Positions 7,109-13,523 of a stretch of DNA of 16,694 bases are shown here, piece by piece (the first letter of the stretch is position 1; every line of letters begins with the position of its first letter). Source of the stretch: DATJFH01 sp035495815 (GTDB lineage: Bacteria > Acidobacteriota > Terriglobia > Bryobacterales > Bryobacteraceae). The position numbers were made by a program, and so were the translations under genes. The notes beneath the pieces are model-generated. The model was not told the origin of the DNA, did not search any database, and saw nothing but the letters and a program-made list of their open reading frames with translations. The stretch is taken from positions 1 to 16,694 of the forward strand of contig DATJFH010000241.1 of assembly GCA_035495815.1 (NCBI GenBank), written 5' to 3'.

Positions 7109-7890
7109 TCGTCCGTTTCCCGTACGCTCAGGAAACGGGCCACGGCGGCGAACACGGCAACCGCCGGACCCAGGTAGACCAGCGACAGCGCGGCCGCGAC
7201 CGACTCGTCACCCCCACGCTGAAAGTTCACCAGCAGAAGCGGCAGCGTGATCACCCGCCCGCCTCCGATGAGCAGCGTCAGCAGGTACTGGCTCCAGGAG
7301 ATGAGGAACGAAAACGCCGCGGCCACGGCCAGTCCCGGGGCGATTGCGGGCAGGGTGACGTGCAGCCAGGTTGCCGAGCGGCTCGCGCCCAGCGTGCGCG
7401 CCTGTGCTTCCCAGGCCGGATCGAATTGGGAAAAACTGCCGGTCAGCATGAGGGTGGCATAGGGGACAGCCGGCGCGAGATGCGTCAGGACGATGCCCAG
7501 GATGGTCTCCGCCAGTCCGTACCGCAGGAACAGCTCATGGACGCCCATGACCGCGGCCAGTGGCGGGGCGAGCACCGGCGCCAGCAGCAGAAACAGAACG
7601 GCCCGCTTACCGGGGAAGTCGCGCCAGGCGAGCGCACGGGCTGCCGGGAAGGCGGCGGCCACACTCAACACGGTGACAAGCAGGGCGATCAGGGCGCTGT
7701 TGGAGAGAGCGTCGAGAATGCCGGTTTCGGGCGACGCCACGTAGCCCCAGGCCCGCGCGCTCCAGACGGCCGGCAGCAGCGACGGCCAGTGCCATCCGCG
7801 CGCGAACGACCACACGCCGAGCAGCGCCGCAGGCGCGATTGTGACCGCTACTACGGCTGCGAGGGCGGCGCGGGCGTTCACGGAAGTCAA
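7105..7890 (-). CDS. ABC transporter permease, YnjC C-terminal-half-like
   Basis: 261 residues with about six hydrophobic segments, starting with one at residues 5-25. The cytoplasmic coupling (EAA) loop reads EAQARTLGASRSATWLHVTLP, in the expected place before the last two membrane segments, where it docks on the ATPase. With the upstream permease it forms the membrane channel. In E. coli the equivalent permease, YnjC, is one long polypeptide; here the two halves are separate genes. It shares 4-nt overlaps with the upstream permease and the binding-protein gene, indicating strong translational coupling. Confidence 0.92.
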   Translation of the reverse strand: MTSVNARAALAAVVAVTIAPAALLGVWSFARGWHWPSLLPAVWSARAWGYVASPETGILDALSNSALIALLVTVLSVAAAFPAARALAWRDFPGKRAVLFLLLAPVLAPPLAAVMGVHELFLRYGLAETILGIVLTHLAPAVPYATLMLTGSFSQFDPAWEAQARTLGASRSATWLHVTLPAIAPGLAVAAAFSFLISWSQYLLTLLIGGGRVITLPLLLVNFQRGGDESVAAALSLVYLGPAVAVFAAVARFLSVRETDE

Positions 7891-8762
7891 AACAAGGTCG
7901 GCCGCTCCACACCGACCGCCGCGTGCGCGGCTTTCAAATACATCCAGGCGAGCAGCGCCGTGACCGCCGTCATCAGGACCGCGATCGCGATCGCCGCCGG
8001 CCGGTCCGCCAGGTCCAGGCTCCCGTAGCGCTGCTGCGCCACCACGCCGAGCATGGCCGGATACTGGCGCCCGAGCAGGAACGGCACGTCGAAGGCGCCG
8101 AAAGTGAAGGCGAACACGATCAGCGAGGCCGAGATCGCCGCCGGAGCCACCAGGGGCAGGGTGACATAGCGCAGCCGCTGCCCTGCCGTCGCGCCCAGGG
8201 TGCTGGCCACGGCTTCGTAGTCGTGCCCTGTGCGGGCAAGCAGCGCGAGCGTCATCGCCGCGACGAAGGGCGACTCCTTGAGCACGTAGACCAGCACGAT
8301 TCCAAATCCGAAACGGTCGTTGATGAGCGCGGGAAATCCGGCGGGAGCATCGATGACTCCGGCGGCGAAGGCGATGCGGGCGATAAGGCCGCTGGGCGAG
8401 ATGAAATGGATCAGGGCGACGGCCGCCGCAAGGTGCGGGATCGCGATGGGAATCTGCAGCAGCGTGTGGACGGCCCGGCTGCGCAGCGCCAGTTCCCGTA
8501 ACGAGAGGGCCAGCCAGAGCCCGCCGGCGGCGGAGAGGACGGTGGAGACGGCCGCCAGCCCGAAGCTCATGAGCAGGGAGTAGCCGAATTCCTTGTCCGA
8601 CGCCAGGGCAGTGTAATGACGGAGCGTAAACGCGGATTCGCCCGTGGGCGGAAAGAATCCCAGGCTTCCGGCAGCGGCCAGCAGGAGTCCACCTATGAAG
8701 AGGGGTACGATCACCAGCAGGACGGGCGATAACGCCAGCGCGATGGAGGCTGAGGGGCGCAA
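7887..8762 (-). CDS. ABC transporter permease, YnjC N-terminal-half-like; first gene of the operon
   Basis: 291 residues with about six membrane segments; the EAA loop reads YEAVASTLGATAGQRLRYVTLP, followed by a hydrophobic segment containing FTFGAFDVPFLLG. The start is TTG at 8760-8762: no ATG or GTG exists before the first membrane segment, and the first residues (RPSASIALALS) give a sensible N-terminus. No Shine-Dalgarno precedes it. A TAAAAT box ends 9 nt before the start, so the message may have almost no leader. Pairs with the second permease to form the channel. Confidence 0.9.
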   Translation of the reverse strand: MRPSASIALALSPVLLVIVPLFIGGLLLAAAGSLGFFPPTGESAFTLRHYTALASDKEFGYSLLMSFGLAAVSTVLSAAGGLWLALSLRELALRSRAVHTLLQIPIAIPHLAAAVALIHFISPSGLIARIAFAAGVIDAPAGFPALINDRFGFGIVLVYVLKESPFVAAMTLALLARTGHDYEAVASTLGATAGQRLRYVTLPLVAPAAISASLIVFAFTFGAFDVPFLLGRQYPAMLGVVAQQRYGSLDLADRPAAIAIAVLMTAVTALLAWMYLKAAHAAVGVERPTLF

Positions 8763-8771
8763 TTGAAGTTT

Positions 8772-8777
8772 ATTTTA
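8772..8777 (-). promoter_or_regulatory. Possible -10 box (TAAAAT) for the ynj-like operon
   Basis: TAAAAT on the minus strand ends 9 nt before the TTG start. If used, the transcript would start about 3 nt before the start codon, consistent with the absence of a Shine-Dalgarno. No good -35 hexamer at 16-18 bp. The rest of the 302-bp divergent gap up to hfq holds no convincing gene; a TPP (thiamine) riboswitch pattern was looked for by eye and not seen. Confidence 0.35.
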
Positions 8778-9005
8778 CCCGGGATTGGGGGACCCATCCG
8801 CTGGGCCGTTCAAATCCGTAGCGCGCCGGGCCGCGATATCTCGCATAGCCAGCGGCGATTCGGCCGGTTGAAATCGGGGAACGTTCAGCGCCGGTCAGTT
8901 CATATTGTTGGCGGCGAGGCTGATATTCGATACAGCGCCTATCACTCGGCCGAGGGAGTGGATCAAAACCGGAATCCGAAACGGACCCGGGTGTTGCCGG
9001 GTGTA

Positions 9006-9016
9006 CAATTGAATTG
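9006..9016. repeat. 11-bp inverted repeat in the hfq upstream region
   Basis: CAATT-G-AATTG is a perfect inverted repeat around one base. It overlaps a TACAAT hexamer (9004-9009) that could be the hfq -10 box, about 50 nt before the hfq ATG. No -35 partner is obvious. It could be an operator or chance. Confidence 0.3.
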
Positions 9017-9064
9017 CCATTTTTTGGGTGGGGCACTTTTTCCCGCCATGGTTGAAGAGGGGTT

Positions 9065-9364
9065 ATGGACAAACCGGCTCAAAACATCCAGGACGCGTTC
9101 CTGAATAACGCGCGCAAGGAAAAGAGCGTCATCACGATTTACCTGTTGAGCGGCGTGAAGCTGTCCGGGCGGATCAAAAGCTTCGATAAGTACTCACTGG
9201 TGCTGGAGACCAATAATCAGGAACAGTTAATTTTCAAGCATGCGGTCTCCACGGTGGTGACGCTCAAGAGCAGCCATTCCTACAGCAGCGCGCCGGCGCC
9301 CGCCCAGACGCAGAACGCTCCACTGGCAGGCGCGGCGGCGCATCAGGATTCCTCGGAGGCCTGA
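9065..9364 (+). CDS. hfq: RNA chaperone Hfq
   Basis: 99 residues. The Sm fold is clear: QNIQDAFLNNARKEK helix (residues 6-20), Sm1 strands (VITIYLLSGVKLSGRIKSFD), and the Sm2 motif FKHAVSTV (56-63), close to the canonical YKHAISTV. Hfq forms a hexamer that pairs small RNAs with mRNAs; the conserved Gln near the N-terminus and the Sm2 Lys-His are the usual proximal-face RNA contacts. The tail after about residue 68 is low-complexity (Ser, Ala, Pro, Gln) and probably disordered. AGAGG lies 4 nt before the ATG. It is followed by hflX, as in many bacteria. Confidence 0.97.
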   Translation: MDKPAQNIQDAFLNNARKEKSVITIYLLSGVKLSGRIKSFDKYSLVLETNNQEQLIFKHAVSTVVTLKSSHSYSSAPAPAQTQNAPLAGAAAHQDSSEA

Positions 9365-9407
9365 CATCCCGGAATCCCGCGGCAGCGCCGGCGAGCGCAC
9401 GATCCTG

Positions 9408-10670
9408 GTGGGGCTGGAGCTGAAGAGGCGCGCCGCTTCGTCATTCGACGCGGAAGAATCCCTGCAGGAGTTGGCGGAACTGGCGGTGAGCGCCGGCGCG
9501 GTGGTGGTGGACCGCGTCATTCAGACCCGGGACAAAGTGGAAGCAGCTACCCTGATCGGCGCGGGCAAAGTGCGGGAGCTGACGGCGGCCATCGCGGCCG
9601 GCGGCATCGACGCCGTGATCTTCGATCAGGACCTGACACCCACCCAGCAGCGCAACCTGGAGAAGCTGCTCGAGGTAAAGATCATCGACCGAACTCAGCT
9701 CATCCTGGACATATTCGCCAGCCGCGCCCGCACCCGTGAGGGACGCTTGCAGGTGGAACTGGCGCAGCTCAATTATCTGCTCCCGCGGCTCACCGGCCGC
9801 GGCGTGCAGATGTCGCGGCTGGGCGGCGGCATCGGCACGCGGGGACCGGGCGAAACGCAGCTCGAGACCGACCGCCGCAGGATCGCGCGGCGCATAAAGA
9901 AGATCGACGAAGATCTGGAAGGCGTGCGGACGGGCCGCTCCGTGCACCGCCGGCAGCGCTCCGCCGTCCCGCTCCCGGTACTGGCGCTGGTGGGGTATAC
10001 GAATGCGGGCAAGTCCACGCTGTTCAACCGGCTCACGAGGGCGGGCGTGCTGGCGGACGCCAGGATGTTCGCCACGCTCGACCCCACCGTGCGCCTGCTG
10101 ACGCTGCCCTCGCGCCGCCGCGTCCTGGTGGGCGACACCGTGGGGTTCATTCGCAATCTGCCCACGACGCTGGTGAAAGCGTTCCGCGCCACCCTCGAGG
10201 AGGTAGCCGACGCGACCCTCATCCTGCACGTGGTGGACGTGGTCTCGCCGCAGGCCGTAGCCCAGACGGCGCACGTTTTCGAAGTGCTGGCCGAGATCGG
10301 CGCGTCGGAGACACCGCAGGTGATGCTGTTGAACAAGATCGACCGGCTGCCGCCCGAAGAGGCGCGGATCGAGACGTTGCGCCGCCGGCTACTCGCCGAT
10401 GCGGAGCATCACGGAGATGCCAAAGCCGTGGGAATTTCCGCGTTGACCGGAGCGGGAGTGGACGAGATGCTGCGGCTGATCGACGACGCATTGCCGTTCG
10501 ACCCGGTGATCCGGGCCCGGTTCCGGCTGGCGGCGGGCGACGGGGCCAGCATGCATTTGCTGCACGAGTTCGGACGCGTCTTGGACACCCGCTATGAGAA
10601 CGACCACTGCATCGTGGAAGCGGACGTGTCCGAGTCGCTCCGGCAGCGGCTGTCGGCGCATGAGGTGTGA
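9408..10670 (+). CDS. hflX: GTPase HflX
   Basis: 420 residues from GTG 9408. The N-terminal HflX domain leads into the diagnostic linker GGGIGTRGPGETQLETDRRR (139-158). The G domain then shows G1 GYTNAGKST (196-204), G3 DTVGF (243-247) and G4 NKID (309-312). HflX binds the 50S subunit and splits stalled or stressed ribosomes. The GTG is the first conventional start in the frame but has no good Shine-Dalgarno, and family-like sequence (GERTIL) lies upstream of it in frame; a start at an ATC codon (9366), behind a GGAGG in the hfq 3' end, would fit better and is discussed separately. It is probably co-transcribed with hfq. Confidence 0.96.
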   Translation: MGLELKRRAASSFDAEESLQELAELAVSAGAVVVDRVIQTRDKVEAATLIGAGKVRELTAAIAAGGIDAVIFDQDLTPTQQRNLEKLLEVKIIDRTQLILDIFASRARTREGRLQVELAQLNYLLPRLTGRGVQMSRLGGGIGTRGPGETQLETDRRRIARRIKKIDEDLEGVRTGRSVHRRQRSAVPLPVLALVGYTNAGKSTLFNRLTRAGVLADARMFATLDPTVRLLTLPSRRRVLVGDTVGFIRNLPTTLVKAFRATLEEVADATLILHVVDVVSPQAVAQTAHVFEVLAEIGASETPQVMLLNKIDRLPPEEARIETLRRRLLADAEHHGDAKAVGISALTGAGVDEMLRLIDDALPFDPVIRARFRLAAGDGASMHLLHEFGRVLDTRYENDHCIVEADVSESLRQRLSAHEV

Positions 10671-10725
10671 GCGGATCGAGTCCGCCCTGATCGTAAGCCG
10701 CGGCTGCGGCCAGGAGGCGCCCTCC
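10671..10725 (+). other. Three consecutive small GC-rich hairpins after hflX
   Basis: Three perfect stems follow one another: GCGGA/TCCGC with a 5-nt loop (10671-10685), GCCGC/GCGGC with a 4-nt loop (10697-10710) and GGAGG/CCTCC with a 3-nt loop (10713-10725). The first begins right after the hflX stop. There is no U-tract, so this is not a classic intrinsic terminator; it may stabilise the 3' end or mark a factor-dependent stop. Confidence 0.4.
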
Positions 10726-10746
10726 GGGGGCTCCGCCGTGTCACAA

Positions 10747-10753
10747 TTATAGA
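10747..10753 (+). promoter_or_regulatory. Possible -10 box for the S51 peptidase gene
   Basis: An AT-rich TTATAGA stands out in GC-rich DNA, 4 nt before the ATG at 10758. With the usual -10 to start distance the transcript would begin at or within a few nt of the ATG, giving a leaderless message; no Shine-Dalgarno is present. No clear -35 hexamer. Confidence 0.35.
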
Positions 10754-10757
10754 TTCA

Positions 10758-11543
10758 ATGCGATCTTTTTTCCTTCTGCTGGCAGGCGCTTCGCTGGCCC
10801 TTGCCGGAAATGCGGTCGGCCCGGCCAAGGGGACGGTTCTGGCCGCGGGCGGCGGTAAGCTCGGCCCGGAAGTGCTCGGACGCTTCATATCGCTGGCGGG
10901 CGGGCCGGATGCGCCCATCGTTTTCATTCCTACCGCCAACGGCCTCGACCCGCAACCTGCGAACCTGGCGGAAGTTAACGTGCTCCGCGCGGCCGGCGCC
11001 AATAACGTCACTGTTCTCCACACAACCGAGCGCAGAGTAGCCGACTCCAAATCCTTCGTCGCGCCCCTCCGCCGCGCTCGAGGCGTGTGGTTCGGCGGCG
11101 GGCGCCAGTGGCATCTGGTCGATTCCTACCTCAATACCCGCACGCTGCGCGAACTGCGCGCCGTGCTCGAGCGCGGCGGCGTCATCGGCGGCAGCTCCGC
11201 CGGAGCCACCATCCTCGGCTCGTACCTCGTGCGCGGCGCCCGCGAAGGGAACCAGATCATGATGGCGCCCGGATATGAGCAGGGCTTCGCCTTTCTGCGC
11301 GGTGTCGCCATCGACCAGCATCTGCTCAAGCGGAAACGCGAGAACGACATGATCGCGGTGGTAAAGGCTCATCCGGCGCTGCTCGGCATTGGCATCGACG
11401 AAGGGACAGCCGTCATCGTTCAAGGCGACCACTTCGACGTTGTCGGCCCCAGCAAGGTCGCCATCTACGAGCGGGACAAGCCATACTACTTTCTCTCCGC
11501 CGGAGACCGCTTCGATCTCAGGAAACGAGCCCGGGCGAATTAG
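10758..11543 (+). CDS. Exported cyanophycinase-like serine peptidase (family S51)
   Basis: 261 residues. A short signal peptide (MRSFFLLLAGASLALAG) implies export. The S51 nucleophile elbow GGSSAGA is at 144-150 with Ser147 as the nucleophile; DQHLLKR supplies His188 and GIDEGTA supplies Glu215. The 27-residue His-Glu spacing equals that in characterised cyanophycinase. Cyanophycinases hydrolyse the Asp-Arg polymer cyanophycin to dipeptides; S51 also includes dipeptidase E. No cyanophycin synthetase is in the window, so the substrate could be imported polymer or other Asp-containing peptides. The length is typical of the family. It is followed after 4 nt by an ABC ATPase gene. Confidence 0.9.
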   Translation: MRSFFLLLAGASLALAGNAVGPAKGTVLAAGGGKLGPEVLGRFISLAGGPDAPIVFIPTANGLDPQPANLAEVNVLRAAGANNVTVLHTTERRVADSKSFVAPLRRARGVWFGGGRQWHLVDSYLNTRTLRELRAVLERGGVIGGSSAGATILGSYLVRGAREGNQIMMAPGYEQGFAFLRGVAIDQHLLKRKRENDMIAVVKAHPALLGIGIDEGTAVIVQGDHFDVVGPSKVAIYERDKPYYFLSAGDRFDLRKRARAN

Positions 11544-11547
11544 CCGA

Positions 11548-12327
11548 ATGCCTCCTCTCATCGAATTCCAGAACCTCACCGTGTGCCGCGGCGAAAAGGT
11601 CGCGCTCGACCGGATCACACTCTCCATCGACGCCGGCGAGCACGTCGCCATCCTCGGGCCGAACGGCTCGGGTAAATCGTCGCTGATCAAGACAATCACG
11701 CGCGAATGCTACCCCCGCTACAGCGGCAACGGGACGGGTCTCCGGATTTTCGGCCGGGAACGCTGGAACGTGTTCGATCTGCGCGCGCTGCTCGGCATCG
11801 TGAGCAACGACCTCATGAACGCCTGCGCCCGGGATATCTCCGGCCGCGAAGCCGTACTCTCCGGCTTCTTCAGCAGCGTCGGCATCTGGCCCAATCATCA
11901 CGTGACCGCCCCGATGGAACGGAAGGCGGATGAGGTTCTCGATCTGCTCGAAGTCACCCATCTGGCCGCCCGCGACGTGAACGAGATGTCTTCGGGCGAA
12001 GCCAGGCGCATCCTCATCGGCCGCGCGCTGGTGCACGACCCGAAGGCGCTCGTGCTCGACGAGCCGACAGCCAGCCTGGACCTGCGCGCCATGCACGAGC
12101 TGCGCGCGATCCTGCGAAAGCTGGCGCGCGGCGGGACCAGTATCATCGTCGTGACGCACCACCTGCCGGACATTCTGCCGGAAATGGAGCGCGTCATCAT
12201 GATCAGAGCAGGACGCATCCTGCGGGACGGACCCAAGCGCCAGGTCCTCACTTCCGAGTCGCTCAGCGACCTGTTCGGCGCGCCGGTCGAGCTGGTGGAA
12301 CGCGCCGGGCTGTATCAAATCTGGTGA
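11548..12327 (+). CDS. Stand-alone ABC ATPase, ModF/PhrA-like (COG1119 type)
   Basis: 259 residues. Walker A GPNGSGKSS (37-45), signature MSSGE (147-151) instead of LSGGQ, Walker B LVLDEP (168-173) and switch His204. The Q-loop region reads GIVSND, with no glutamine in the usual place. The FGRERWNVFDLRALLGIVS stretch is typical of COG1119 ATPases, which are often encoded without a permease. The start is ATG 11548, 4 nt after the peptidase stop; the reading frame is open upstream, but that part is antisense-like filler inside the peptidase gene. No permease or binding protein is adjacent. It could serve a transporter elsewhere or act as a soluble ATPase. Confidence 0.88.
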   Translation: MPPLIEFQNLTVCRGEKVALDRITLSIDAGEHVAILGPNGSGKSSLIKTITRECYPRYSGNGTGLRIFGRERWNVFDLRALLGIVSNDLMNACARDISGREAVLSGFFSSVGIWPNHHVTAPMERKADEVLDLLEVTHLAARDVNEMSSGEARRILIGRALVHDPKALVLDEPTASLDLRAMHELRAILRKLARGGTSIIVVTHHLPDILPEMERVIMIRAGRILRDGPKRQVLTSESLSDLFGAPVELVERAGLYQIW

Positions 12328-12336
12328 GCGCTCCGG

Positions 12337-13359
12337 CTATTGCACCGCGATCGGGTACGCCGGGCCCGGAATCCAGGCGGCCGTGATTCGCAGCATCGCC
12401 GTCGCCGAGGCATCCACCTTCGGCACGCGAAAATCCAGCCGGTAGAGATTCTCCTGCCCTGGCCAGCCGATCTGATTGAGAACCTCGACGGGCTGTCCGC
12501 CGGCCGTCATCTCGATGGGCGAGTTTACGGTTTGGACGGGACTCGCCGGAAACGGCGCCCCCGGCTCGACACCGGGAACGGTCGGACCCAATCCGCGGAC
12601 GGAAGCGATCAGAATTTCCCCCGCACGGCCGGGCCTGGCGGCGGTGACCGGGGTGAAATCGGCATGAAATACGCTGACAATCTCCGGCACAAACATCGGG
12701 ATGAGGTTGCAAGGGGTCACAAACTCATCGCCGCCACGCTCCCGCCGCCGCAGAGGATCCTCGGCCGCCGAGGCCCCTCCCCTGGTGGGGGTTCCAGGTC
12801 GCTGAAATCCCGTGCAATAGCCCCGTGCTCCCAGGAATGCGCCTGTTCCCCCGGTGATTGAATAGAAACCGCCGGTGTCCCCTCCCCAGCCGTTCGGAGT
12901 ACCCGGAGGTACGGGGCCGTTCGTAAATCCCTGCAGCACCAGACTGCCGACTGGCGTCCCGTCTGCCTGGAGAATCTCGAAGATCTGTGTGCCCTGCGTG
13001 AAGTGGCCGTTCACATCGGCGATGGCTCGCCCGTTGGGAGGATTGGTCGAATTGGTGCTAAGACGCAGTATATTCTCCCAGCTCGTGTTGACTCCCTTGG
13101 CCGGCCTGCCATTGACGGAGACGACGTCCGAGAGGGAGGTGTAGTATCCAAAGGCCCGATAGGCGCTCGGCGACGTACGTTGCTGCACGGTCGCGTAGTT
13201 CGCGTATGGAGTTCCGTCCGCGACGTACCAGGAGAGATCCCGTGTCACGATCTCCAGCTTGACGCTGTTTGGCGCTTGCGCTTCTATCGCGCCGCTCCAG
13301 CCCAGTAAGAAAAGAGCGGCAACCGCGTTTGTCATGCAAACTCTCATGTCCGTTTTCAT
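12337..13359 (-). CDS. Exported protein with barrel-like N-terminal domain and Solibacter C-terminal domain
   Basis: 340 residues. An N-terminal signal (residues 1-28, ending near EAQA) predicts export. Residues 30-185 include GSLVLQGFTNG and ITGGTGAFLGARG (168-180); the latter resembles the ITGGTG-x-[YF]-x-GARG strand of dirigent/allene-oxide-cyclase-like beta barrels, so such a barrel is inferred. Residues 245-340, with GEILIASVRGLGPT, AGGQPVEVLNQIGWPG and YRLDFRVP, match the C-terminal domain recognised as TIGR03437 ('Solibacter uncharacterized C-terminal domain'). An Arg-rich low-complexity linker (about 186-212) joins them. Start ATG 13359; in-frame ATGs also lie at codons 5 and 9. Function unknown. 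It ends 9 nt from the convergent ABC ATPase gene. Confidence 0.85.
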   Translation of the reverse strand: MKTDMRVCMTNAVAALFLLGWSGAIEAQAPNSVKLEIVTRDLSWYVADGTPYANYATVQQRTSPSAYRAFGYYTSLSDVVSVNGRPAKGVNTSWENILRLSTNSTNPPNGRAIADVNGHFTQGTQIFEILQADGTPVGSLVLQGFTNGPVPPGTPNGWGGDTGGFYSITGGTGAFLGARGYCTGFQRPGTPTRGGASAAEDPLRRRERGGDEFVTPCNLIPMFVPEIVSVFHADFTPVTAARPGRAGEILIASVRGLGPTVPGVEPGAPFPASPVQTVNSPIEMTAGGQPVEVLNQIGWPGQENLYRLDFRVPKVDASATAMLRITAAWIPGPAYPIAVQ

Positions 13360-13453
13360 TCCCTTTCACCGCGTGTTTTGAGTGTAAAGGTAGAATGTGC
13401 CGCCTTGCCTGAAAACGCAATAAAAGCAGGGTGAATTTGGAGTGAGCGCAGGG

Positions 13454-13503
13454 GTTAACGGCAGGTTAACACTCGCATCGACTTGTGTGTTAGTCTTGTT
13501 AAC
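13454..13503 (+). promoter_or_regulatory. Three GTTAAC sites at 11- and 33-bp spacing (putative operator)
   Basis: GTTAAC, itself palindromic, occurs at 13454-13459, 13465-13470 and 13498-13503. The offsets of 11 and 33 bp are close to one and three helical turns, so all sites face the same side of the DNA. They lie in the 164-bp divergent gap between the barrel protein gene and the TPR gene. The middle site overlaps a TTAACA that could be a -35 box, followed 17 bp later by a weak GTTAGT with an upstream TG; the third site would then be near the transcription start. The remaining part of the gap holds nothing I recognise. Confidence 0.45.
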
Positions 13504-13523
13504 CGCAGCCGGGAAGGGTGGCG

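Noticed and set aside
5058..8028. Chain of long plus-strand open frames (326-406 codons) opposite the importer operon
   Set aside because: They overlap one another, have compositions rich in Arg, Gln, Gly and Pro typical of antisense frames in GC-rich genes, lack ribosome binding sites, and lie entirely opposite genes with clear family motifs.
8763..9064. Small open frames in both directions in the divergent gap, and a possible TPP riboswitch
   Set aside because: The frames have no ribosome binding site or recognisable sequence and extend into hfq. No THI-box core pattern could be found on the strand leading into the importer.
10758..11543. Cyanophycin metabolism cluster
   Set aside because: Only the peptidase is present; no cyanophycin synthetase or isoaspartyl dipeptidase gene is in the window, so a storage-polymer cluster cannot be claimed.
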